A DNA stretch of 64,000 bases, taken from the NCBI RefSeq assembly GCF_000717645.1, contig NZ_JNZZ01000006.1, forward strand, positions 276,534-340,533. Direction: 5' to 3'. The notes beneath the pieces were generated by a model that saw only the letters and a program-made list of their open reading frames with translations, ran no database searches and was not told the DNA's origin. Shown here one piece after another: positions 1 through 8,180 of the stretch. Every line of letters starts with the position of its first letter. Within the stretch, counting starts at the first letter, position 1. A program made the translations under genes and the position numbers. The stretch is from Streptomyces californicus. GTDB lineage: Bacteria; Actinomycetota; Actinomycetes; Streptomycetales; Streptomycetaceae.

Positions 1-815
1 TCGTCGCGTTCGGCGGCGGTGACCGTGACGTGGACACGGCCGTCGTCGGCCCACATCCGGATGCGGAGGGTCTCGCCGGGGAAGACCACCCCGGCGAACC
101 GGGTGCGGTAGGCGGTGACCCGGGAGGCGTCGCCGTCCAGCAGGGTGTCGGTGACGGCCTTCAGGGTCATGCCGTACGTGCAGAGCCCGTGCAGGATCGG
201 CCGGTCGAACCCGGCGCGCCCGGCGAAGGCCGGGTCGGCGTGGAGCGGGTTCCAGTCCCCGGAGAGGCGGTAGAGCAGCGCCTGGTCCTCGCGGATCGGG
301 CGCTCCACGGTGCGGTCGGGGGCCCGCTCCGGCGCGGCGAGCCGGTCGGAGGGGCCGCGGTCGCCGCCGAAGCCGCCCTCGCCGCGTACGAAGATCTGGG
401 CGTCGTTCGTCCACAGCGGTCCGTCGTCGTCGCGCGCCTCGGTCCGCAGCACGATGACGGCCGCCTTGCCCTTGTCGTACACCGCCGCGACCCGCGAGGT
501 CTGCTCGGCGCGGCCGGTCGCCGGGAGGGGGCGGTGGACGCGCACGGCCTGTCCGCCGTGCAGGACGGCGGCGAGGTCCACGTCGATGCCCTGCGCCCCC
601 ATGCCGCCGAACGCCGCCGTGCCCGCCCCGGCGACGGTGGCGAAGCTCGGCAGCACCTGGAGCCGGGACTCCAGGGTGTAGCGCAGTTCGCCGGGGTCCG
701 TGGCGGGGGTGCCCGCGCCGATACCGAGGTGGTAGAGCTGGACGTCCTTGTGGCCCCAGGCGATCTCGGCCCGGCGGGGTTCGGCGGCGAGGGCCGCCGG
801 CACATCGATGGGCAT
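1..815 (-). CDS. hsd4B: Hsd4B-type MaoC/hydratase-2 enoyl-CoA hydratase (3' end cut by window edge)
   Basis: About 271 residues are visible and the C-terminus lies beyond base 1. The hydratase-2 signature is complete near residues 182-197 (YRLSGDWNPLHADPAFA) with the catalytic Asp about 187 and His about 192; the N-terminal half is the degenerate hot-dog domain of two-domain hydratases. Overall it reads like mycobacterial Hsd4B, which hydrates the enoyl-CoA made during beta-oxidation of the sterol side chain. I chose the ATG at 815 because AGGAG lies 10 nt upstream and the product starts MPIDVP like the family. A perfect KstR-type palindrome (921-936) and a CTGAC-N5-GTCAG repeat (982-996) sit upstream, so repression by the KstR-like protein encoded at 24153 is likely. 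A generic MaoC hydratase for another acyl-CoA remains possible. Confidence 0.85.
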   Translation of the reverse strand, partial: MPIDVPAALAAEPRRAEIAWGHKDVQLYHLGIGAGTPATDPGELRYTLESRLQVLPSFATVAGAGTAAFGGMGAQGIDVDLAAVLHGGQAVRVHRPLPATGRAEQTSRVAAVYDKGKAAVIVLRTEARDDDGPLWTNDAQIFVRGEGGFGGDRGPSDRLAAPERAPDRTVERPIREDQALLYRLSGDWNPLHADPAFAGRAGFDRPILHGLCTYGMTLKAVTDTLLDGDASRVTAYRTRFAGVVFPGETLRIRMWADDGRVHVTVTAAERD

Positions 816-920
816 GGCGAAGCAGCTCCTTGATGTCCTTGACCGTGGAAGACCTCGGCACGGCCGTCCGCACCGTCGGCCGCGCCGAGGTCGCGCGGTG
901 ACCGGCAGACCGCGCTCGTT

Positions 921-936
921 CTAGAACGCGTTCTAG
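921..936. promoter_or_regulatory. KstR-type operator upstream of hsd4B
   Basis: Perfect 16-bp palindrome CTAGAACGCGTTCTAG. Its inner 14 bases (922-935) fit every specified position of the mycobacterial KstR consensus TNNAACNNGTTNNA. It lies about 105 bp upstream of the hsd4B start and 88 bp past the end of the neighbouring MFS gene, so hsd4B is the only plausible target. A KstR-like repressor is encoded in this window at 24153. Confidence 0.7.
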
Positions 937-980
937 CCGGTGGCCCATGTATAACGCAGGCCCCGGAAGTTGGGAAGACC

Positions 981-997
981 ACTGACGCGCCGTCAGT
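981..997. promoter_or_regulatory. CTGAC-N5-GTCAG inverted repeat (unknown regulator)
   Basis: ACTGACGCGCCGTCAGT, a 7-bp inverted repeat with a 3-bp centre. The core CTGAC-N5-GTCAG recurs at 18268, 29501 and (one mismatch) 38531, each time in front of a gene of the same catabolic theme. This suggests an operator for a second transcription factor, identity unknown. It shares the hsd4B upstream region with the KstR-type box. Confidence 0.5.
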
Positions 998-1023
998 TCA
1001 TCGCCGAGAAGCCGCCATCCCTC

Positions 1024-2460
1024 CTACGCGGTGCGGCGCGCCCTTCGGTGGTTCGGCAGCCAGAGCAGCATCACGACCGTCCCGAACAGCAGCACCCCGC
1101 TCGCCGTGCGGAAGGCCATGGCGTACCCGGCGGTGACCTCGGCCGGGTCGCCGGAGCCCGCGGTGCGCGCGGCGGCGACGGTCGAGAGCACCGCGAGGCC
1201 CAGCGCGCCGCCCATCGTGCGGGAGGTGTTGACCAGGCCCGAGACGAGCCCGGCGTCGCCCGGGTCCGCGCCGGAGGTGGCGAGGGTGGCGAGCGGGGTG
1301 GAGGCGAGGCCGGCCCCGGCCATCATGAGGACGCCGGGCAGGCAGATCGCGGTGAGGTAGGAGCCCTCCACACCCAGCGTGGACTGCCAGCCGAAGCCCG
1401 CCGCAGCGATCAGGGTGCCGGCGACGGCGAGGCTCTTCGCCCCGGTCCGCACCATGAGGCGGGGGGCCAGTTTCGAGCCGATGATGACGGCGGCCGAGGT
1501 CGGCATCAGCGCGAGACCGGCCTCCAGGGGCGTGTAGCCGAGGACGTTCTGGGCGTACACCGTCATGAAGTACCACATGGCGAAGGTCGCCGAACCCATG
1601 AGCAGCATGGCGGCGTTGGCGGAGGAGACGGCCCGTACGGAGAAGACGCGGAGCGGCACCAGCGGGACGGCCGTCCGCGCCTCGACCAGGACGAAGAGGG
1701 CCAGCAGCCCGAGTCCGGCGAGCAGCGGCACCAGGGTGACCGCGGCCGCCCACCCCTCGGCCTCGGTCTGGACGATGCCGTACGCGACGGCGGCGAGGCC
1801 CGCGGTGGCGAGGACCGCGCCCAGCAGGTCGATGCGGCGGCGGTCGCCCGCGCGCCCCTCGGTGATCCACAGGGCGGCGGCGAGCAGGACGACGGCGCCG
1901 ACGGGCACGTTGATGAGCAGGACCCAGCGCCAGGAGAGGGCGTCGGTGAGGGCCCCGCCGATGAGTCCGCCGGCCGCGCCGCCGCCCGCTCCGACCGCCA
2001 TCCAGGTGCCGATCGCCTTGGTCCGCGCCGGGCCCTCGGGCACCGCAGCGGTGAGGATGGTGAGGGTGGCGGGGGCGAGGACGGCGGCCCCGAGGCCCTG
2101 CGCGGCGCGGGCGGCGAGGAGTTGCCAGCCCTCCTGGGCGAGGCCGCCCGCGAGGGAGGCCGCGGTGAAGACGCCGAGTCCGACGAGGAACATCAGCTTG
2201 CGCCCGTAGATGTCGGCGGCCCGGCCGCCCAGGAGCATGAACCCGGCGAACGCGATCGAATAGGCGTTGACGACCCATTGGAGGCCCGCCGCGCTGAGCC
2301 CCAGGTCGGCGCGCATGGAGGGCAGGGCCACATTGACGACGGAGACGTCGAGGACGACGAGGAACTGGCCGGTGCACGCGGCGAGCACCACGGCCCAGGT
2401 GCCGGGGCGTATTCGGGAGGGGGTGGGCGGGGCGGAGACGGGCGTGGAGACATCGGGCAT
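1024..2460 (-). CDS. MFS drug/metabolite exporter, DHA2 (EmrB/QacA) family
   Basis: About 478 residues, the usual size for a 14-TM proton-driven exporter of the DHA2 family. Near the N-terminus is the family-typical LDVSVVNVALPSM segment of helix 1, followed by GGRAADIYGRKLMF, the loop 2-3 MFS signature. Hydrophobic segments continue to a basic C-terminus. The open frame begins at 2496 (MYGS...), but the ATG at 2460 has GGGAG 9 nt upstream and is preferred. It ends 209 bp from the start of hsd4B on the same strand, with an operator-bearing gap between, so the two are probably separate transcription units. Substrate cannot be inferred. Confidence 0.85.
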   Translation of the reverse strand: MPDVSTPVSAPPTPSRIRPGTWAVVLAACTGQFLVVLDVSVVNVALPSMRADLGLSAAGLQWVVNAYSIAFAGFMLLGGRAADIYGRKLMFLVGLGVFTAASLAGGLAQEGWQLLAARAAQGLGAAVLAPATLTILTAAVPEGPARTKAIGTWMAVGAGGGAAGGLIGGALTDALSWRWVLLINVPVGAVVLLAAALWITEGRAGDRRRIDLLGAVLATAGLAAVAYGIVQTEAEGWAAAVTLVPLLAGLGLLALFVLVEARTAVPLVPLRVFSVRAVSSANAAMLLMGSATFAMWYFMTVYAQNVLGYTPLEAGLALMPTSAAVIIGSKLAPRLMVRTGAKSLAVAGTLIAAAGFGWQSTLGVEGSYLTAICLPGVLMMAGAGLASTPLATLATSGADPGDAGLVSGLVNTSRTMGGALGLAVLSTVAAARTAGSGDPAEVTAGYAMAFRTASGVLLFGTVVMLLWLPNHRRARRTA

Positions 2461-2777
2461 GGGGTCATGCTCCCAGGCGGCGTACGACCCGTACATCGGG
2501 TAGGGGCCCGGGGCCGCGCCGAGCCGCCCGGGGCCCGGACCGGTTCACCGGCCGAGCCCGGACGCACGTCGCCCGAGTCCCGGGCGCAGCTCACCGGCCG
2601 AGCCCCCCGGCCCGGCCGCCCGGCCGCCCGGGCACCCGGCGGCCCACAGCCCTCGCCACACGGCTCCCCGCTCCGGCCGCAGCCCTCGGCCCATGGCCCT
2701 CGCTCCCCGGCCCCCGCCCCCGCCCCCGGCGTGGCAGATCCCCCATATCCCCGTATACGCGGCCATAGTGGTTCGCT
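2461..2777. other. Intergenic region between MFS and BCCT genes
   Basis: 317 bp of very GC-rich DNA holding the divergent promoters. A 14-bp direct repeat CACCGGCCGAGCCC occurs at 2546-2559 and 2592-2605 (46-bp spacing), the rest being C/G runs. Only the last 40 bp before the BCCT start are less GC-rich (CATATCCCCGTATAC and CATAGTGG) and probably contain its promoter. No gene seen. Confidence 0.5.
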
Positions 2778-4514
2778 ATGAGTACGGAGAGCGCCCACGT
2801 GCCCCCAGGCCAGCCCCCCTCCGGCCCCGCGGATCCCGAATCCGCCGCGGAGCCCGGGTCGGATTCCTCGCCGGACCGGGTGGTGGTGACGATCGGGGCG
2901 CTGGGCGTCATCGGCGTCGTGCTGTGGGCGGCCCTGGGCAAGCACTCCTTCGAAAGCACCTCGAACGCGGCCCTCCCCTGGGTGCTCGACAACTTCGCGT
3001 GGCTCTTCGTCATCGCCGCCGATGTGTTCCTGGTGCTGTGCCTGATGATCGCCTTCAGCCGCTTCGGCCGGATCCGGCTCAGCAGGGACGACTCGCCGCC
3101 GGAGTTCTCCGACTTCTCGTGGATCGCGATGATGTTCAGCGCCGGCATGGGCATCGGGCTGATCTTCTACGGCGTCGGGGAGCCGGTCGCGCACTATCTG
3201 ACTCCGCCGCCCTCCAGCGGGGCGGACCCGCAGACGGCCGGGGCGGCGAGCGCCGCCATGGAGTACTCCTTCTTCCACTGGACCCTCACCCCGTGGGCGA
3301 TCTACGGGATCGTGGGGCTGGCCCTGGGGTACGCGAGCTTCCGCAAGGGCCGGGGCAACCGGCTGAGCGCCGTGTTCGTCCCCCTCATCGGCGAGCGCCG
3401 GGCGAACGGCCTCTTCGGGAAGGTCCTGGATCTGCTCGCCGTCTTCGCCACGGTCTTCGGCACCGCGACGAGCCTGGGGCTGGGCGCGCTCCAGATCGCC
3501 ATCGGGCTGGACCTGACGGCGGGCGTCGGTCAGAGCACCGGCGTCGAGCTGGTCATCATCGCCGTGCTCAGCGCGGCGTTCGTGCTCTCCGCCTTCACCG
3601 GTCTGCACGGCGGGGTGAAGTGGCTCAGCTCGATCAACCTCGTCATCGCGGCGGCCCTCATGGTCTTCGTCTTCTTCGCCGGGCCGACCGTCTACCTCCT
3701 GGACGTGCTGCCGTCCTCGGTCGGCGGCTACCTGGACGAGCTCCTGCCGATGGCCTCGCGCACCGGCGCGTTCGGCGACCAGGACTGGCTGGGCTCCTGG
3801 ACGATCTTCTACTGGGCCTGGTGGCTGTCCTGGGCCCCCTTCGTCGGCACGTTCATCGCGCGCATCTCCAAGGGCCGCACGATCCGCGAGTTCCTCCTCG
3901 CCGTGCTGCTCATCCCGAGCGGGGCGACCGCCCTGTGGTTCGTGGTGCTCGGCGGCACCGGCATCCGGCTCGCCGAGACGGGCGTCGTCGACATGGCCGA
4001 GAAGGCGAAGGAGGGGACGGAGGCGACGCTGTTCGCGATGCTGGACGCCCTCCCGGTGGGCACGGTGACGGCCTGGGTCGCGATGATCCTGATCATGATG
4101 TACTTCGTGACCAGCGCGGACTCCGCCTCCCTCGTCATGGGCTCGCTGACCAGCCGGGGCGCCCTGCACCCGCGCCGCTGGCTCGTCGTCACCTGGGGGC
4201 TCCTCATGGCGGCGGTCGCCGCCGCTCTGCTGGTGGCCGGCGGACTGGAGTCCCTCCAGAGCGCGACGATCCTGGTCGCCCTGCCCTTCGTCGTGGTGAT
4301 GCTCTTCCTCTGCTGGTCCCTGCTGCGGGAGCTGCGCACCGACCCCGGCGGCGGCCCCAAGCGCAGCGAGGGCCTGCACGGGATGCGGGACGCCGTACGC
4401 GTCATGGTCGGCGAGGAGCTGGGCAACCAGCCGGCCTCCCGCCACCGCCATCTGCGCCGCGCGGCCGCCGCCCGTGCGACGAGCGGCGAGGACGACCGGG
4501 ACGCCGAGAGCTGA
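2778..4514 (+). CDS. BCCT-family betaine/choline/carnitine transporter
   Basis: 578 residues with about 12 TM helices, the usual length of a sodium- or proton-coupled BCCT carrier for glycine betaine or other quaternary ammonium compounds. The family-defining glycine stretch is present (FSAGMGIGLIFYGVGEPVAH, about residues 117-136), as is the Trp-rich helix (IFYWAWWLSWAPFVGTFIA, about 344-362). The N-terminal 35 residues are Pro/Ser/Asp-rich and the C-terminal tail is basic, as in osmosensing members. The ribosome site before ATG 2778 is poor, so leaderless or weak initiation is possible. It stands alone between a divergent exporter and a convergent thiolase gene. Confidence 0.9.
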   Translation: MSTESAHVPPGQPPSGPADPESAAEPGSDSSPDRVVVTIGALGVIGVVLWAALGKHSFESTSNAALPWVLDNFAWLFVIAADVFLVLCLMIAFSRFGRIRLSRDDSPPEFSDFSWIAMMFSAGMGIGLIFYGVGEPVAHYLTPPPSSGADPQTAGAASAAMEYSFFHWTLTPWAIYGIVGLALGYASFRKGRGNRLSAVFVPLIGERRANGLFGKVLDLLAVFATVFGTATSLGLGALQIAIGLDLTAGVGQSTGVELVIIAVLSAAFVLSAFTGLHGGVKWLSSINLVIAAALMVFVFFAGPTVYLLDVLPSSVGGYLDELLPMASRTGAFGDQDWLGSWTIFYWAWWLSWAPFVGTFIARISKGRTIREFLLAVLLIPSGATALWFVVLGGTGIRLAETGVVDMAEKAKEGTEATLFAMLDALPVGTVTAWVAMILIMMYFVTSADSASLVMGSLTSRGALHPRRWLVVTWGLLMAAVAAALLVAGGLESLQSATILVALPFVVVMLFLCWSLLRELRTDPGGGPKRSEGLHGMRDAVRVMVGEELGNQPASRHRHLRRAAAARATSGEDDRDAES

Positions 4515-4550
4515 CGCGGCGCGGCTCGGACTTGAGCCGTACGCGTCAGC

Positions 4551-5744
4551 TCAGGCGCGCCGCAGCAGGGTGACCACCGCCGCCCCGCCGAGGCCGATGT
4601 TGTGGGCGAGGGCGGTCCGCGCCCCGGGGACCTGGCGGGCGCCCGCCTCGCCGCGCAGTTGCCAGGTCAGCTCGGCGGCCTGGGCGAGGCCGGTCGCGCC
4701 CAGCGGGTGCCCCTTGGAGATCAGCCCGCCGGACGGGTTCACCACCCAGCGCCCGCCGTACGTCGTCGCCCCGGACTCCACGAGCTTGCCGGACTCCCCC
4801 ACCGCGCACAGGCCCAGCGCCTCGTAGGTGAGGAGTTCGTTGACGGAGAAGCAGTCGTGCAGCTCGATGACGTCGAGATCGTCCGGACCGAGTCCCGAGG
4901 CGGCGTACACCTGCCGGGCGGCCGCCCGGGACATCGGGAAGCCGACCGCGTCGACGCAGCTGCCGGAGGCGAAGGACTCCTCGGTGTCGGTGGTCATGGT
5001 CTGGGCGACGATCTCCACGGCCCGGTCCCCGAGACCGTGGAGGTCGGCGAACCGTTCGGAGACGACGACGGCCGCCGCGGCCCCGTCCGAGGTGGGCGAG
5101 CACTGGAGCTTGGTGAGGGGGCGGTGGACGGTACGGGAGGCCAGGACCTCCTCGACCGTGTACGGGTCCTGGAACTGCGCGTACGGGTTGTTCACCGAGT
5201 GCCGGTGGTTCTTGGCCCCGACGGCCGCGAGCTGCGCGGGCGTCGTCCCGTACCGCTCCATGTGCTCGCGGGCCGCGTTGCCGAAGATCTGGGCGGTGGG
5301 CGGGGACGCCTCGAAGCCGTGGGCGGCGGCCATGATCCCGTAGTGCCGGGCGACGGGCGAGCCGGCGAGGTCCCCGCCGCCGCCCGTGCCGCCGCCCAGC
5401 GCGCCCCGGGTCATCTTCTCGAAGCCGACCGTGAGGACGCAGTCGCTGCCGCCGCCCTCGACGAACTGCCGGGCCAGCATCAGGGCGGTGGAGCCGGTGG
5501 CGCAGTTGTTGTTGACGTTGTAGACGGGTATGCCGGTCAACCCCATCTCGTAGACGGCCCGTTGTCCGGCGGTGGAGGGCTGGAAGCAGTATCCGGCGGG
5601 GACGTGCTCGACCTGGTCGTAGCGGACGCGGGCGTCCTCCAGGGCGGCGGTGGCCGCCTCGCGGACCATGTCCGGGTAGCTCCAGTCGCGGGTCTCGGGC
5701 TTCTCGAACTTCGTCATGCCGACGCCGACGATGTACGCCTTCAT
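4551..5744 (-). CDS. Ltp1/SCP-x-type lipid-transfer thiolase
   Basis: 397-residue thiolase-superfamily enzyme of the sterol-carrier-protein-x type (SCP domain absent). Visible features: the N-terminal [20 protein letters not shown] typical of Ltp1; the active-site Cys region [17 protein letters not shown] (Cys about 82); a [18 protein letters not shown] block; a C-terminal [20 protein letters not shown] carrying the catalytic His. In mycobacteria Ltp proteins act in cleavage steps on branched or sterol-derived acyl-CoAs; the exact step here is inferred. AGGAGG lies just upstream of ATG 5744. The double acyl-CoA dehydrogenase gene ends 24 bp downstream of... its stop precedes this start by 24 bp in transcript order reversed, i.e. 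the dehydrogenase (5769-8033) is transcribed first and this gene second, so they form an operon. Confidence 0.8.
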   Translation of the reverse strand: MKAYIVGVGMTKFEKPETRDWSYPDMVREAATAALEDARVRYDQVEHVPAGYCFQPSTAGQRAVYEMGLTGIPVYNVNNNCATGSTALMLARQFVEGGGSDCVLTVGFEKMTRGALGGGTGGGGDLAGSPVARHYGIMAAAHGFEASPPTAQIFGNAAREHMERYGTTPAQLAAVGAKNHRHSVNNPYAQFQDPYTVEEVLASRTVHRPLTKLQCSPTSDGAAAAVVVSERFADLHGLGDRAVEIVAQTMTTDTEESFASGSCVDAVGFPMSRAAARQVYAASGLGPDDLDVIELHDCFSVNELLTYEALGLCAVGESGKLVESGATTYGGRWVVNPSGGLISKGHPLGATGLAQAAELTWQLRGEAGARQVPGARTALAHNIGLGGAAVVTLLRRA

Positions 5745-5768
5745 GGTCCGACTCCTCCTGTGGGGTGG

Positions 5769-8033
5769 TCAGTCGCGGGGCAGGCCGAGGATGCGCTCGG
5801 CGACGACGTTGAGCTGGATCTGCGTGGTGCCGCCGGCGATGGTCAGGCAGCGCGACATCAGGAAGCCGTGAAGGGCCCGCTCCCCCGCTCCCGGTTCGTC
5901 CACCGCCCCGTCGGGGCCGAGGATTTCGAGGGCGAGTTCGGCGACCTTCTGCTGGTGGACGGTCTGGACGAGCTTGCGGACGGAGGCTCCGGCCCCCGGC
6001 GCGCGGCCGGAGACCTGCTGGAGCGTGGTGCGCAGCCCGATGCAGGCGAGCGCGTGGGCCTCGGCGGCGAGCAGGCCGATCCTGGCGCGGCTCACATCGT
6101 CGACCGCCCCGGCGCCGACCGTCCCGTCGCCGGTCGGCCCGTCACTCTCGGCGGAGCGGGCGATGAGCGCTTCGAGCCCGGTGTCGAAGGTCATCTGGTC
6201 GGCCATGTGGACGCGTTCGTTGCCGAGGGTGTGGCGGGCGACCCGCCAGCCGTCGCCGACCTCCCCGACGACGGCGTCCGGGGGCAGGAGCACGTCGTCG
6301 AAGTACACCTCGTTGAAGAGGGACGCCCCGGTGATCTCCTTCAGCGGCCGGATGCCGATGCCCCGGGACCGCTTCATGTCGACCAGGAAGTAGGTCAGGC
6401 CGCGGTGTTTGGGCGCGTCCGGGTCGGTGCGGGCGAGCAGGATGCCGTGGTCGGCGGTGCGGGCGGCGCTCGTCCAGACCTTCTGTCCGGTGATCCGCCA
6501 CCCCTCGTCGGTCCGGACGGCACGGGTGCGCAGGGCGGCGAGGTCGGATCCGGCCTCGGGTTCGGAGAAGAGCTGGCACCACTGGAGGTCGCCGCGCAGG
6601 GTGGCCGGCAGATAGCGCTCGCGCTGCTCGTCGGAGCCGTACGCGAGGAGGGAGGGGACCACCCAGGTGGCGATGGACAGGTCGCTGAGCCGGACGCCCT
6701 GGGCCCGCGACTCCTGCTGGATCGCCAGCTGTTGCACGGGTCCGGCGCCGAGGCCGTACGGGGCGGGGAGGTGCGGGGCCGCGTACCCGGTGGCGGCGAG
6801 GGCGCGGCGGGCCTCGCGCGGTCCGAGGCCCCGGGCGGCGGCGAGGTGGGGGCGGGCCTCGGCACGGTGGCGGGCGGCCTCGGCGGGGAGTTCCAGGGCG
6901 AGTTCGCGGCGGGCCCCGCCCTCGGCGAGGCGGGTGGCGCGCAGCCGGTGGTGGTCGGCGGGGCCGAGGAGCTGGCGGGCGAGGACGGCCCGGCGCAGTT
7001 GGAGGTGGGCGTCGTGCTCCCAGGTGAAGCCGATGCCGCCGAGGATCTGGATGGCGTCCTTGGCGCAGGTGTACGCGACTTCGGGTGCGGTGGCGGCGGC
7101 GAGCGCGGCGACGAGCCCGCGCGCCCCGGCGTCCTCTCCGGCGGCGCGGGCCGCGTCCCAGGTGAGGGCGCGGGCCTGTTCGAGGCGGACGAGCATGTCG
7201 GCGCAGAGGTGCTTGACCGCCTGGAACGCTCCGATGGGCCGCCCGAACTGCTCCCGTACGAGGGCGTGTTCGGTGGCGGTGCGCAGGCTGAGGGCGGCGG
7301 TTCCGCAGGCGTCGGCGGCGAACAGGACCGCTGCCAGGTCGCCGGGGAGCGCCGGGTCGGGCAGGGGGACGGTCCGGTGCGCCGGTACGTGGACGGCGTC
7401 GGCGCGCACCTCGGCGGTGGGCCGGGCCGGGTCGGCGCTGCGGTGCGGGCGGACGGCGAGCCCGGCCGTCCCGGCGTCCAGGAGGAACCAGCGCTCGCCG
7501 TCGGGCGCGGCGGCGGGCAGCAGGATCAGGTCGGCCGCGTCGGCGCCGAGGACGGGGGGTGCGACGCCGTCGAGCCGGTGTCCGCCCGGGGCGGGGGTGG
7601 CGGTGAGGGTGCCGGGGCCGAGGGCGAGGGCGGCGGTGCGGTCGCCCGCGGCGAACTCCCGGAGCGGTCCGGCCGCGTGCTCCGCCCCGGCCTCCGCCGC
7701 GCGGTGCAGCACGGCGGAGGTGAGCACGGTGGCGAGGTACGGGCCGGGGAGCATGGCGTACGCCGCCTCCTCCAGGACGACCGCGAGGTCCAGGAGGTCC
7801 CCGCCCCCGCCGCCGTACGCCTCGGGCAGGTGGATGCCGGTGAGCCCCTGGGCGGCGAGCCCCTTCCAGTGGGCGGGGCGGGAGCCGGGGGCGGACGGGC
7901 CCTGTGCGTCGAGGAGTTCGCGGGTCTCGCCGGGCGGCACGGCCCGGGCCAGCCACCCCCGTACGGAGTCCGCCAGCGCGCGGTGCTCCTCGGTGATCCC
8001 GATGCCGGTGCCGATACCCGTACCGATGCCCAT
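5769..8033 (-). CDS. Fused double acyl-CoA dehydrogenase, FadE34-like
   Basis: 754 residues made of two acyl-CoA dehydrogenase modules: residues 1 to about 370 (divergent, with REQFGRPIGAFQAVKHL near 260 and ILGGIGFTWEHDAHL near 330) and about 380-754 (more canonical, with QLFSEPEAGSDLAAL, KVWTSAART and FDDVLLPPDAVVGE). This tandem layout and length match mycobacterial FadE34, a sterol side-chain dehydrogenase whose gene adjoins kstR in M. tuberculosis. The N-terminus MGIGTGIGTGIGITEEH is encoded by a degenerate 12-bp tandem repeat. GGAG lies 7-8 nt before ATG 8033. An exact KstR-type box is 42 bp upstream (8075-8088). It leads an operon with the Ltp1-type gene, 24 bp downstream. Confidence 0.85.
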   Translation of the reverse strand: MGIGTGIGTGIGITEEHRALADSVRGWLARAVPPGETRELLDAQGPSAPGSRPAHWKGLAAQGLTGIHLPEAYGGGGGDLLDLAVVLEEAAYAMLPGPYLATVLTSAVLHRAAEAGAEHAAGPLREFAAGDRTAALALGPGTLTATPAPGGHRLDGVAPPVLGADAADLILLPAAAPDGERWFLLDAGTAGLAVRPHRSADPARPTAEVRADAVHVPAHRTVPLPDPALPGDLAAVLFAADACGTAALSLRTATEHALVREQFGRPIGAFQAVKHLCADMLVRLEQARALTWDAARAAGEDAGARGLVAALAAATAPEVAYTCAKDAIQILGGIGFTWEHDAHLQLRRAVLARQLLGPADHHRLRATRLAEGGARRELALELPAEAARHRAEARPHLAAARGLGPREARRALAATGYAAPHLPAPYGLGAGPVQQLAIQQESRAQGVRLSDLSIATWVVPSLLAYGSDEQRERYLPATLRGDLQWCQLFSEPEAGSDLAALRTRAVRTDEGWRITGQKVWTSAARTADHGILLARTDPDAPKHRGLTYFLVDMKRSRGIGIRPLKEITGASLFNEVYFDDVLLPPDAVVGEVGDGWRVARHTLGNERVHMADQMTFDTGLEALIARSAESDGPTGDGTVGAGAVDDVSRARIGLLAAEAHALACIGLRTTLQQVSGRAPGAGASVRKLVQTVHQQKVAELALEILGPDGAVDEPGAGERALHGFLMSRCLTIAGGTTQIQLNVVAERILGLPRD

Positions 8034-8074
8034 GCGCGTCTCCGCCGGTCGCAGCCACTGGAACGAGCGCAGAG

Positions 8075-8088
8075 TAGAACACGTTCCA
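8075..8088. promoter_or_regulatory. KstR-type operator between FadE34-like and MFS genes
   Basis: TAGAACACGTTCCA, an exact fit to TNNAACNNGTTNNA. It lies 42 bp upstream of the dehydrogenase start and about 93 bp upstream of the divergent MFS start at 8181, so it may repress both. It is flanked by further half-sites: TGGAAC at 8059 and the wider repeat at 8104. Confidence 0.7.
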
Positions 8089-8103
8089 ATCCGACGGAAG
8101 GTC

Positions 8104-8121
8104 GGAACATAGGAGAGTTCC
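8104..8121. promoter_or_regulatory. Wide inverted repeat GGAAC-N8-GTTCC
   Basis: Perfect 5-bp arms (8104-8108 and 8117-8121) with 8-bp spacing. It uses the same AAC/GTT half-sites as the KstR-type box but with wider spacing, and a similar AAC-N8-GTT arrangement recurs at 29597-29616. It sits 60 bp before the MFS start. It could be a second operator of a related TetR protein, or chance. Confidence 0.35.
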
Positions 8122-8180
8122 AGCCGGAATAGAGCGGCACAGGGAAGCGTTCACCATGCACACACTTGGGGGGAGCCCGG

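Noticed and set aside
4602..8132. A 1176-codon plus-strand frame opposite the thiolase and dehydrogenase genes
   Set aside because: Composition is Gly/Arg/Asp-rich without domains; the minus strand encodes two clear enzymes.
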